From JACRPI01 sp964385055 (GTDB lineage Archaea; Nanobdellota; Nanobdellia; Woesearchaeales; DSVV01), in NCBI GenBank assembly GCA_964385055.1, contig CAYLMH010000001.1:45839-109838 (forward strand): a DNA stretch of 64,000 nucleotides, in the 5' to 3' direction. Position 1 is the first letter of the stretch. Every line of letters begins with the position of its first letter. The translations under genes were made by a program, and so were the position numbers. The notes below the pieces were generated by a model that saw only the letters and a program-made list of their open reading frames with translations, had not been told where the DNA came from and did no database searches. Positions 9,484 through 17,954 of this stretch are shown piece by piece.

Positions 9484-10284
9484 ATGGAGGAAAAAATTTC
9501 TGCGTTTGTCATCACAAAAAATGAAGAAGAGAAGATAGAAAACTGTTTGAACCACCTCCTTTGGGCAGATGAAATTATTATTCTTGACAGTAAAAGCACA
9601 GATAATACAGTCAAAAAAGCAAGAAAATATACAAAGAAAGTGTTTAGTAGGGAATTTGATGGGTATGGTGCACAGAAACAAGCAGCAATTGACAAATGCA
9701 CAAACAACTGGATTCTAGAAGTTGACGCTGATGAAATAGTAACAAAAGAATTACAAGAAGAAATAATAAAATTGAAACAGAGTCAAGAAATAAATAAGTA
9801 TGCAGGATACACAATACAAAGACAAGAATATTTTTTAAACAAAAAACTAATGGTATCAAAAATACCACGATTATATAAGAAAGAAAATGTAAGATACAAA
9901 GGATACATTCACGAGAAGCTGGATATTAAAGGAAGTATTGGACACCTAAAAAAGAAGATAGAACATGAATCAGATAAGTATGAATCAATTGCAAAAAGAG
10001 TGGAAAAAATAAATGAATACACAAAAAAAGAAGCAGAGCATAAAATAAAAGAACAACAATGGACAACAGCAAAAGTGCTCCTAAACATGATAATAATCCC
10101 TGAATGCTATTTTCTATGGTTTTACTTGCGAAAGGCATTAATTTTAAAAGGATATAGGGGACTTATTTGGTCATTACTTACAGCATACTACCATTTCTTA
10201 ATCTACGCAAAGTTATATGAGTATATTTATAAAGCAAAAGAAGCATCCAACTCGAGGAAATACAATGAAAAAAATCAAAATTGA
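9484..10284 (+). CDS. GT2 glycosyltransferase, WaaE/KdtX-like
   Basis: A 266-residue GT-A protein. It shows SAFVITKNEEEKIENCL at the N-terminus, a DSKSTDNT nucleotide motif, and VDADE as the metal site, the pattern of the LPS-core WaaE/KdtX branch. The C-terminus has amphipathic or membrane-associated segments and a Lys-rich end. It would add a hexose to a lipid-linked or surface glycan in the cytoplasm. A gap of 70 bases separates it from the upstream membrane protein, and its last 20 bases overlap the ferredoxin-fusion gene. Sugar and acceptor are not evident. Confidence 0.82.
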   Translation: MEEKISAFVITKNEEEKIENCLNHLLWADEIIILDSKSTDNTVKKARKYTKKVFSREFDGYGAQKQAAIDKCTNNWILEVDADEIVTKELQEEIIKLKQSQEINKYAGYTIQRQEYFLNKKLMVSKIPRLYKKENVRYKGYIHEKLDIKGSIGHLKKKIEHESDKYESIAKRVEKINEYTKKEAEHKIKEQQWTTAKVLLNMIIIPECYFLWFYLRKALILKGYRGLIWSLLTAYYHFLIYAKLYEYIYKAKEASNSRKYNEKNQN

Positions 10285-10870
10285 ATATCATAAAGGAAAG
10301 TGTATTGGCGCGTTTAATTGCACAAATATTGCTCCTGCGTTCTTCAAAGAACAAGGCACGAAAGCGGATCTTCTTGGCGCAATAACAGAGAAAGGCTATC
10401 AAACATTGGATGTGGAATGTGATAACGAAACTGCTGCGCAGATTATAGAGGCTGCGGAAAAATGCCCTGCAAATGTCATTAATGTGATTGACAAAACAGC
10501 AAACCAAAAAGTAGTGGATACCACAATAAAAATAAAAGAAGATATAAGAGAAATTAAAGCAGAATATGATGACAGAAAAGAATTTGTGCTCGATGAAAAA
10601 GGATATTTTTTAATTCGAATTGTTCCTGAAAAAAAGATGATAGAAATTGGGTTCTGTGGAAAAAGAAACACGATAGAAGTAAAAGTGCATGGAAAAACAC
10701 CTATTGAAATATACCAAACAGTACTGAAGGAAAAAATAATTGACAGAGCAGATCACGCAGCATATTTAGGGAGAGAATTGCAAAAAGCGTATACAGCACT
10801 TCAATTAGGAATACCTTATGTACAAGATGATGAGCTCGATCTCGAGCACCTAAAGAAAAAAGGGACATAA
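10265..10870 (+). CDS. [3Fe-4S]-type ferredoxin fused to a DUF4346-like domain
   Basis: 201 residues from the ATG at 10265, which has GAGGAAA just upstream; an in-frame upstream extension would run inside the previous gene. The N-terminal 75 residues look like a single-cluster ferredoxin. CIGAFNC has Ala where the second Cys of CxxCxxC would be, and EKCP supplies the third ligand, which favours a [3Fe-4S] or incomplete cluster. The C-terminal 110 residues (DEKGYFLIRIVPEKK ... HAAYLGRELQKA) resemble DUF4346, a domain found in dihydropteroate-synthase-like corrinoid proteins. It ends 2 bases before a B12-binding radical SAM gene, suggesting it is an electron-transfer or corrinoid partner of that enzyme. 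Confidence 0.7.
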   Translation: MKKIKIEYHKGKCIGAFNCTNIAPAFFKEQGTKADLLGAITEKGYQTLDVECDNETAAQIIEAAEKCPANVINVIDKTANQKVVDTTIKIKEDIREIKAEYDDRKEFVLDEKGYFLIRIVPEKKMIEIGFCGKRNTIEVKVHGKTPIEIYQTVLKEKIIDRADHAAYLGRELQKAYTALQLGIPYVQDDELDLEHLKKKGT

Positions 10871-10872
10871 TA

Positions 10873-12249
10873 ATGAAAGTTCTCTTAATATTTCCACCAC
10901 AAAATCTCGAAGCGAGATACAGCCATAACATGGGTAATGTTGGCGGTTTTCTTCCGCCTTTAGGCCTCTGTTATATGGCAGCAGTGCTCGAAAAAGAAAA
11001 CCATGAAGTCCGCATCATGGATTGTCCAGTGAATGATTACAGAATCAACCATATTCTTGATGAAGTGCGATCGTTTAAGCCAGATGTTGTGGGAACAGCA
11101 GCAATTACCTCGCTTGCAGAAGTCACCAAAGGAATATGCGCTGCGATAAAAAAAGAAGCGCCAGGCACCACAATTATGGTAGGTGGTCCACATGCGTCCA
11201 TCATGCCAAAGGAAGTTGCAGAAACAATGGACGTGGATATTGTTCTTGTTGAAGAAGCAGATGGAAGAATTGCAGAAATTGTTGCAGATCTTCCAAAATA
11301 TAAAGAAATGAAAATAGTGCAGTGCGGAAAAGTAAAAGACCTCAATACATTGCCATATCCCGCGCGCCATTTAGTGGATATGAGCAAATATACAAGCTTG
11401 CCAAATACCTACAAAACATCACCAAACGTATTCCAGATGGTCACCTCACGAGGCTGTCCATATACCTGCACATTTTGTTTTGACGCAAAAGGCACGTTCA
11501 GACAGCGATCAGTAGAAAATGTGATTGGAGAACTCAAATTGCTCCAAAAAGAGTATGGCATCAAAGAAGTCGCGTTTTGGGATGACATCATGACCTTAAA
11601 CAAAAAATGGATGCATGATTTCTGTGATGCAGTGGAAAAAGAATTACCAGGACTAGTCTGGAGCTGTTACACACGATTAAATCTCGTGGATAAACCATTG
11701 CTTGTGCACATGAAAAAAGCAGGATGTTGGAATATTTTCTTTGGTATTGAAGCAGGAGATCAAGAACTCCTTGACAATATGAAAAAGCTCATGACTCTCG
11801 ATCAAATGCGACAAGCAGTCAAGTGGGTACAAGAAGCTGGCATTGAAATTAGAGGCTCGTTTATGATTGGTCTTCCTGGAGAAACACCAGAAAAAGCGAG
11901 AAAAACAATTGACTTTGCGATTGAATTAGAACCAGATTATGCACAATTTTCTATTACCACTCCGTATCCAGGAACAGAACTTTGGAATACCTATGAAAAA
12001 TGGGGAACACTGGACAAATCATTCAAGGATTATCATGGCTGGTCCCCAGTCTTCGTTCCGAATGGGTATAAAGACAGAAAAGAATTAATGGATATTCACA
12101 AAGAAGCGTTTCGAAGATTCTACATGCGTCCCAAGTATGTTGCAAGAAGAATTGCAAAAATCAGAACATGGGATGACATCAAACGCTATGCAATTGGCGC
12201 GCGCGTTGTTTTCGGAATGTTAGGCAGAGAGAAAACGAGTGGACACTAA
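10873..12249 (+). CDS. B12-binding domain radical SAM protein
   Basis: 458 residues. Residues 1-140 form a cobalamin-binding Rossmann-like domain (KVLLIFPPQ, VGTAAITS, VGGPHAS) without a DxHxxG motif, as is usual in this class. The radical SAM cluster motif CPYTCTFC places C195, C199 and C202, followed by the Elp3-like barrel (FGIEAGDQ, GLPGET). Such enzymes often methylate unactivated carbon, or make other radical rearrangements, using SAM and cobalamin. The gene lies in a surface-glycan operon directly after a ferredoxin-like gene. Likely substrates are therefore a sugar nucleotide or a lipid carrier, but this is inference. Confidence 0.88.
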   Translation: MKVLLIFPPQNLEARYSHNMGNVGGFLPPLGLCYMAAVLEKENHEVRIMDCPVNDYRINHILDEVRSFKPDVVGTAAITSLAEVTKGICAAIKKEAPGTTIMVGGPHASIMPKEVAETMDVDIVLVEEADGRIAEIVADLPKYKEMKIVQCGKVKDLNTLPYPARHLVDMSKYTSLPNTYKTSPNVFQMVTSRGCPYTCTFCFDAKGTFRQRSVENVIGELKLLQKEYGIKEVAFWDDIMTLNKKWMHDFCDAVEKELPGLVWSCYTRLNLVDKPLLVHMKKAGCWNIFFGIEAGDQELLDNMKKLMTLDQMRQAVKWVQEAGIEIRGSFMIGLPGETPEKARKTIDFAIELEPDYAQFSITTPYPGTELWNTYEKWGTLDKSFKDYHGWSPVFVPNGYKDRKELMDIHKEAFRRFYMRPKYVARRIAKIRTWDDIKRYAIGARVVFGMLGREKTSGH

Positions 12250-12289
12250 GTCCACAAGATTTTTAAACCAAAAGCCGCTTTCTCCGACT

Positions 12290-13246
12290 ATGAAAGAGAA
12301 AAAGGCAATTGCAGAATTAACGTTGTTTTTTCCTGCATATAATGAAGAAGAAAATATTAGTGTATGCATTGAAAAAGCAAAAAATGCTGCAGAGAAGTAT
12401 ACAGAAAAGTGGGAAATTCTTGTAGTAGTATATGAAGGATCCATAGATAAAACAAAAGAAATTGTCAAAGAATATGGGGAAAAAGACAAAAGAATAAAGC
12501 TTGTTATTCAACCAAAAGAAAGAAAAGGCGTTGGAGCAGCCTATCAAATTGGATTTGAAAAAGCAAGATATAATACGATCTTCTACTGTGATTCAGACAA
12601 CCAGTTTGATCCTGATGAAATAAAGAGATTTCTTCCATATATAGAAGAGTATGATATTATCGCAGGGTATAGGATAAATAGGCAAGATCCAAAAGGAAGA
12701 ATTTGGACATCAAGAATTTACAATTTTTTTTTGAGACAGATATTTCCCATCAAAGAAAAGGATGTGGATTGTGCGTTTAGATTGGTTAAAAAAGAAATAT
12801 TTGAAAAAATAAAGATAGTATCAACAACAGGACTTATGACCGCAGAAATGCTCACGAAGGCAAGAATTGCAGGATATAAAATTACGCAAGTAGGTGTTTC
12901 TCATTATCCTCGAGTTGCAGGAGAAGCACGATTTGAGATGCCTGCTGGTTTAAATGTTCCTAAACCAAAAGTAGTGTGGGAGATTCTTAAAGAGATTCTT
13001 GCATTACGAGAAGAAATAAAAGCGTTTAAAGCAATGTATGCGTATAAAGTAGTATCAAGAAAAAGAAAAGGAATAACTGCACTATATTACACATTCAGAA
13101 ACACACTTCTTATCTTTTGGAATGCAGTGTTATGGAGAAGATGCCCTGTTTGTCATGCGGCAATTCAAGAAAAAGATCATCCAGAAGACCTTACACAATA
13201 TGGAATTTGCACAAACCAAACATGTGCATGGGGAAAAGGAAAATGA
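12290..13246 (+). CDS. GT2 glycosyltransferase with C-terminal zinc ribbon
   Basis: 318 residues from the ATG at 12290; a TTTTTAAA element about 25 bases upstream would allow a leaderless start, whereas an earlier in-frame ATG overlaps the previous gene. The GT-A core shows FFPAYNEEENIS, YEGSIDKT and a DSDNQFDPDE metal site. NCAFRL-like and SHYPR motifs of the DPM branch follow. The last 35 residues carry CPVC and later CTNQTC, a likely zinc-binding ribbon that is unusual for a GT2. Its ATGA overlaps the downstream methyltransferase. It probably makes a lipid-linked sugar for the membrane transferase two genes on. Confidence 0.78.
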   Translation: MKEKKAIAELTLFFPAYNEEENISVCIEKAKNAAEKYTEKWEILVVVYEGSIDKTKEIVKEYGEKDKRIKLVIQPKERKGVGAAYQIGFEKARYNTIFYCDSDNQFDPDEIKRFLPYIEEYDIIAGYRINRQDPKGRIWTSRIYNFFLRQIFPIKEKDVDCAFRLVKKEIFEKIKIVSTTGLMTAEMLTKARIAGYKITQVGVSHYPRVAGEARFEMPAGLNVPKPKVVWEILKEILALREEIKAFKAMYAYKVVSRKRKGITALYYTFRNTLLIFWNAVLWRRCPVCHAAIQEKDHPEDLTQYGICTNQTCAWGKGK

Positions 13247-13932
13247 GTTCTAATATTAAAAAGACAAAAGAATATTTTGATGCAAACCCAACCCATTTCA
13301 AGAATGCAGTGGAAGAATATCCTATTATGTATAGGGAAGCAGCTGAACGAATTAACAAATATATCAGAGGAATAGTCTTAGACATAGGGAGTGGCGGAAT
13401 TATTAATTATGATGTGAAAAAAGCAAAAATAGTGATATTAGCAGATATAACAAGCGCAAATAGAGATCGTGCGAGAAAAAATATTGTTTTCATTAATAGT
13501 GATATAAGACGACTAGGAATAGAGAGAGAAAAGATGGATATAGTTGTCATGCAACATCTTTTACATCATCTTGCGGATAATACACTAAAGAAAACACTCT
13601 ATAATTTAAAACAAGGAATGAAAGAAACAAATAGAGTAGTAAAAAAAGGAGGGAAGATAATCATTATAGAAGGATGTGTTCCTCCCTTTTTCGATTACCT
13701 GCAACGCATATTGTTTCCCATAAACAGAAAATTGTATAAGTGGATATTCTCATTCCCAATGGTTCTTCAATATTCACGAGAGAAGATTGTGAAAGAACTC
13801 AAAAAAGCAGGGTTTGCAATAGAATCTGTTGAAGTAATAAAAGATGGAGATGTGCTTCCGATATTTGGATTGAATCTTCCTCGAAAGTATATTCCGTTAA
13901 AGCATTATTGTATTATCGCAAGAAAAAGCTAG
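13243..13932 (+). CDS. SAM-dependent methyltransferase-like protein
   Basis: 229 residues. The ATG at 13243 overlaps the upstream TGA (ATGA), which decides the start over an upstream in-frame ATG. Motif I is degenerate (VLDIGSGGI), with an acidic ADIT at the end of strand 2 and MQHLLHHL corresponding to the post-I region. The C-terminal half resembles Methyltransf_11 enzymes acting on small molecules or lipids. A GGKIIIIEG strand follows. Position in the glycan operon suggests a sugar or lipid substrate. Confidence 0.75.
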   Translation: MSSNIKKTKEYFDANPTHFKNAVEEYPIMYREAAERINKYIRGIVLDIGSGGIINYDVKKAKIVILADITSANRDRARKNIVFINSDIRRLGIEREKMDIVVMQHLLHHLADNTLKKTLYNLKQGMKETNRVVKKGGKIIIIEGCVPPFFDYLQRILFPINRKLYKWIFSFPMVLQYSREKIVKELKKAGFAIESVEVIKDGDVLPIFGLNLPRKYIPLKHYCIIARKS

Positions 13933-13940
13933 AGAAGAGT

Positions 13941-15650
13941 ATGGAAAAAAAAGAAATACTGTTTTTAAGTGTGATGATAGTGGCTGTCTTTTTTGGACAA
14001 CTCTATATCGCAGACCGTGTTCTGTTTGGAGATGATTATATTTTTGCAGAATTAGCAAAAAACAATGAATTCTTCTTTACAGAAAATGCGCATCCACCAC
14101 TTCCTGTGTGGTCTGATATCACCATAACAGATATTTTTCAATTAACCAACAGAACAATGCGCTTGACATCAATTATTTTTGCGACACTAACCATCCCTTT
14201 GGTCTATCTATTAGCAAAAAAGACAATTGGACAGAAAGCTGCATGGATTGCAGCACTGATTGTAGGATTTTCTGCGTGGCATATTCGTGCGTCGCAGATG
14301 AATAGTGGCTCTGATGGAGGCATGTTTACATTCTTTTTTTATTGTACTATTTACTTTTTCATAACGTCCTTAGAAACAAACCAGATAAAAGACAAAGTAG
14401 CAACAGGAATTGTGTTTGGCTTAACTATGTTGAGTAAAGAAACAGGAGTATTGCTGATTCCCATATGTGGATTATATTATTGCTATTCTATTTGGAAAAA
14501 GAAAGAAACAACTACCTCCATAAAGGCAAAAATAACAAAGGGAGCAAAAGATGCAACAATAATACTTTTTATTGGGCTGCTGGTTTGGAGTATTTTCCCT
14601 GTTCTAGACATGATTTATAATGAAAGCCAGAGTGTCAATGCAATTGTAAGCAGAATAAACACAGCAGTAATAGAAAAAGAAGCAGGAACCCATAATTATT
14701 GGTTTATGACAGTATTTTCCATATTCAAGCTTCTTCTTTGGACAGGACCACTGTTGCTGATGTTTTCATTGTTGTCTGTTATAACAAAAAGAGAATGGAA
14801 GCAAGAGGGAATTTTCATATTTGTTACTATAGTGAGCATGTTATTTTATTTTATTATCACTCCTCCAAATCTTGATAGAACACGATATTTAATGATCACA
14901 ATTCCTGCACTTGCAATACTAAGTGCGAAGTATATGGTGATAAAGACAGAGGAATGGGAATTTAGGAAAAAAGAATGGATAACAGTTGCAGTGTTAAGTG
15001 TCATTTTTTTCAGTGCATTCTTGTTTATGAATCAAAATAAAGTAATTGCTTCTTATGAAAGTCAAGAAAATCCCATTGCATTATTGAAGCAGAGAAATCT
15101 TGATTTTTCTATCCCCATATTCACAGAAACAGATAATTCTGGATTTTTATTGCATTTTGGTATTTTCGCTGCGGCATATGTAATAACTGCACTTGCCTGT
15201 GTTCTTTTGCTGCTGAAAAATAAGACAATGGGAAAGATGGTGTTCATTATTGTTCTCAGTATGGGTATTGGATATAATTTTGTTGTTGCAGAGGAGTATA
15301 GCCTGCACTGGACAAGTCCTAATTATAGTGATGGCATTAAAGAAGTAATCCAATACACAGAGGAAAATCAACTTGCAGAACCGTTGTATCTTCTCAAAAA
15401 CTACGAATTGCAATGGTATTTAGAAGATAAATATACAATGTTCATAAGCGATTATGGCATTTCTGAAACAAATGAAGAAAAGATAAAGGAGTTTGAACAG
15501 AAGCTACAGAGTGGTGGAACAGTAATTTTCTCAGATATGCCACCGATGGATAAGAATGGGTTATTGTGGAAAACAATAAATCAACAGTGTGTTGCAGAGT
15601 ATACTGTTGTTGATAAGGGAATTGAGATTGGGTGGGTTTGGAGTTGTTGA
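13941..15650 (+). CDS. GT39-like multi-pass glycosyltransferase
   Basis: 569 residues from the ATG at 13941, 8 bases after the methyltransferase stop. The first extracytoplasmic loop contains GDDYIF near residue 30 and NAHPPLPV near 50, the acidic and HPPL signatures of PMT/ArnT-like GT-C enzymes. About eleven membrane segments and a C-terminal extracytoplasmic domain of about 130 residues follow. It should take a sugar from a polyprenyl phosphate and transfer it outside the membrane, so it is the terminal transferase of this operon. It lacks the paired-Cys pattern of the three Cys-rich paralogues. Confidence 0.82.
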   Translation: MEKKEILFLSVMIVAVFFGQLYIADRVLFGDDYIFAELAKNNEFFFTENAHPPLPVWSDITITDIFQLTNRTMRLTSIIFATLTIPLVYLLAKKTIGQKAAWIAALIVGFSAWHIRASQMNSGSDGGMFTFFFYCTIYFFITSLETNQIKDKVATGIVFGLTMLSKETGVLLIPICGLYYCYSIWKKKETTTSIKAKITKGAKDATIILFIGLLVWSIFPVLDMIYNESQSVNAIVSRINTAVIEKEAGTHNYWFMTVFSIFKLLLWTGPLLLMFSLLSVITKREWKQEGIFIFVTIVSMLFYFIITPPNLDRTRYLMITIPALAILSAKYMVIKTEEWEFRKKEWITVAVLSVIFFSAFLFMNQNKVIASYESQENPIALLKQRNLDFSIPIFTETDNSGFLLHFGIFAAAYVITALACVLLLLKNKTMGKMVFIIVLSMGIGYNFVVAEEYSLHWTSPNYSDGIKEVIQYTEENQLAEPLYLLKNYELQWYLEDKYTMFISDYGISETNEEKIKEFEQKLQSGGTVIFSDMPPMDKNGLLWKTINQQCVAEYTVVDKGIEIGWVWSC

Positions 15651-15713
15651 AGCACAAGTCCATTTCAAAAAAATAAACGAAAATTTAAATATCTCCATTC
15701 CTTTGTTTTGATT

Positions 15714-16241
15714 ATGGTTATAAAAAAAGTAAACTATTCTAATATCATATCTCCTAAAAACTTTATCCTTTTGTCTGTCCTTTCTTTTGGTGTCTATCAG
15801 TATTTATGGTTTTATAGAAATTGGACTTATTTTGAAGAGAAAGAAAAAATGGACATTTATCCTCTATTTAGGGTATTGTTAGCTATTTTCTTTGCATATC
15901 AATTTTTTAAAAAAGTATTAATCTCTGCTAAGAAGAAAGGATACAAACAATATTACTCCCCTGTATTGATTGCTGTCCTTTGGATTTTATTTGTTTTAAT
16001 AGGAAGATTTAATTTTAGATCCAATGATAATACAAACACTTATTTTATAATTTTTTTTATAGCATTGTTTCAGATTGCCTTTCTTTTACCGGTATTACGT
16101 GCACTTAATTTTTATTATAGTAAAGTTGAGAAACATTGTGTAAAACGATCATTAGAATGGTGGCATATCTTGTTCATTATCTTCTTTCTCCTTCTTTGGG
16201 TTGTACTATTATTAAGTTTATTTTTAGTATATGTCTTATGA
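15714..16241 (+). CDS. DUF4234-like small membrane protein
   Basis: 175 residues from the ATG at 15714 (an in-frame TTG lies six bases earlier). AAATTTAAATAT about 25 bases upstream suits a leaderless transcript separate from the glycan operon. SPKNFILLSVLSFGVYQYLWFYRNW is split over a hydrophobic hairpin and looks like the DUF4234 pattern; three more hydrophobic segments follow. Function of this domain is unknown; members are small integral membrane proteins. Confidence 0.6.
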   Translation: MVIKKVNYSNIISPKNFILLSVLSFGVYQYLWFYRNWTYFEEKEKMDIYPLFRVLLAIFFAYQFFKKVLISAKKKGYKQYYSPVLIAVLWILFVLIGRFNFRSNDNTNTYFIIFFIALFQIAFLLPVLRALNFYYSKVEKHCVKRSLEWWHILFIIFFLLLWVVLLLSLFLVYVL

Positions 16242-16282
16242 ATACAACTAAGCTGATAAAAGAGTGAAGATTGGATGGGCAT

Positions 16283-17035
16283 TTAGTTGTTAGGGATCGG
16301 ACCACAATAATTATACTGAAAGCGTGAAAGTTTTCTGAATGCTGCTTCATCATCATATCTTTTTGTTTCATGATAAAGGTGGACTAAGCGATTCCCCCCA
16401 ACCCAAACAGGAAAAGCACTATTTGAGAAACGATCTGGGCTGAAAAGAGAAATAAATGCTTCAGGTTTCACATCAGAAGCGCTGAGAAGATCTGCCAAAT
16501 ACTGATAGGCTAAGAGACGAGGAGTATCCTGACGATCAGCAGAGAAAAGACCTGGAATAAGTCTATAGTTGTCTGAGAGTCCAGCAAGGGTACGCTCAAG
16601 CATTCCAACATCAAAATGAGTAACGTGGTGAGGAAGAGCATCAATACGAAGGCCGTCCTCAAGAAGAGTATCAAGATTTTCAGGAAGAGTTTCAGTCTGT
16701 ACAAAGGAATCAAGATGTTCTAAGTAGTGTGCAATGAAAGCAGCGTTTCGATGCTTTAAAGCAGTGATATATCGTGGACCAAAAACAGTGTGTCCTAGAA
16801 TTGCTGATGCTGCCATTCCAGATAACGCAACAAGAGCCCCATATACAATTCCATGAAAAAAATCATCTCCTGGGGGTTCTAATCCTGCAAGACATCCACC
16901 GATCCCACCAAAAATAAAAATTCCTGGAACATAAAAATAAGATGCAGTGTTCTCTATAAGAGTATTTTTTCGTAAATGAAAAACTTCTCGTAAACCATAG
17001 GGTAAACCATCTTTATAGCGAATATTCAGTTGCAT
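16283..17035 (-). CDS. Uncharacterised membrane protein
   Basis: 250 residues. Two hydrophobic segments lie near residues 33-52 and 62-84, with Gly-rich GGIGG between them, followed by a long soluble C-terminal region rich in His, Leu and acidic residues. No family motif is recognised. It is transcribed divergently from the winged-helix gene, the two starts being about 90 bases apart, so they may share a control region. Gene call rests on length, clean start and the absence of a better frame. Confidence 0.6.
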   Translation of the reverse strand: MQLNIRYKDGLPYGLREVFHLRKNTLIENTASYFYVPGIFIFGGIGGCLAGLEPPGDDFFHGIVYGALVALSGMAASAILGHTVFGPRYITALKHRNAAFIAHYLEHLDSFVQTETLPENLDTLLEDGLRIDALPHHVTHFDVGMLERTLAGLSDNYRLIPGLFSADRQDTPRLLAYQYLADLLSASDVKPEAFISLFSPDRFSNSAFPVWVGGNRLVHLYHETKRYDDEAAFRKLSRFQYNYCGPIPNN

Positions 17036-17124
17036 ACAATAGAGAGAAAAACAAGTCTTAATATTCTTACCCTAAGAAAAAAGTAAGGCAAAAACCTTAA
17101 AAAGAGCCATGAATTCTTTTCTGC

Positions 17125-17931
17125 ATGGCGTTATCTTTTTTCTTACCAAACGTAAAGAAGAAATCAACAAAAGATTATATAATAGAGATTCTTGCAGAAG
17201 AAAAAGCGTTAACAAATCAAAAGATCTACAACGTATTAAGAAAAAAGTACGGAGTTGCAAAAAGTTATCAGACAATACGTCAAGCGTTAGTAGAGTTAAC
17301 AGAAATAGGAGTTCTTGAGAAAAAAAAGAAAGAATATTCTATTTCTATTCAATGGATAAAAACAAGCGAGGAATTCATTATCTTTCTGAGAAAGAAGTAC
17401 ATTGAGAAGAAAGAAGTCAAGATTATTGATAAAGATACAAAAGAGTTAACGCTGAAATCACTATATGAATTAGGACATTTTGTGTTATATGGTTTTAAAG
17501 AGCATTTTTTTGATATGGAGCAAGAAAATGATCTGTACATGTTTGTCCACCATCTCTGGTTCCCATTCCTTGACAAACAAAAGCGAGACCTCTTGAGAAA
17601 TTTTTTTTCAAGAAACAAGAATACAATATACGTAAAGAACTCATATTTCCTTGACAAAATTCTCGCAATGTTCTATAAAGAATATGGAAAAGTACTCCTT
17701 AACGTAAAATATGATGAATTTTTCGACATTATTATTCAAGGAAATTGTATTGCAAAAATATACCTTCCAAAAGAGTTACGAGAAAGAATGGATAAGTTGT
17801 ATCGTTTTAGAAATTTGAATTTTGCAGTTATAGATGAATTAAGTGATATGACATTCGCTAATTACAACATACGAGTTCTTATAACAAGAGACAAAGAGAT
17901 GGTCGAAGAAATAAAAGAGAAATTAAAGTGA
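17125..17931 (+). CDS. Winged-helix DNA-binding protein
   Basis: 268 residues. Residues about 15-75 form a wHTH: STKDYIIEILAEE, NQKIYNVLRKKYG, SYQTIRQALVELTEIGVLEKK reads as helix-turn-recognition helix-wing. The C-terminal 190 residues are mixed alpha/beta with no enzyme motif seen and may be a sensor domain. A TTAAAAAG element about 30 bases upstream fits a promoter. It is divergent from the orphan membrane gene and could regulate it. Specific ligand or target is unknown. Confidence 0.7.
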   Translation: MALSFFLPNVKKKSTKDYIIEILAEEKALTNQKIYNVLRKKYGVAKSYQTIRQALVELTEIGVLEKKKKEYSISIQWIKTSEEFIIFLRKKYIEKKEVKIIDKDTKELTLKSLYELGHFVLYGFKEHFFDMEQENDLYMFVHHLWFPFLDKQKRDLLRNFFSRNKNTIYVKNSYFLDKILAMFYKEYGKVLLNVKYDEFFDIIIQGNCIAKIYLPKELRERMDKLYRFRNLNFAVIDELSDMTFANYNIRVLITRDKEMVEEIKEKLK

Positions 17932-17954
17932 AAAAAACAAAGAAGCAATAACTG

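Noticed and set aside
7459..9707. Several minus-strand frames opposite the glycan operon
   Set aside because: These are low-complexity Phe/Leu/Ser-rich antisense frames lying over proteins with clear family motifs.
10217..10264. N-terminal extension of the ferredoxin fusion
   Set aside because: The extension overlaps the previous gene and lacks ferredoxin similarity. The ATG at 10265 has a ribosome site and begins the ferredoxin fold directly.
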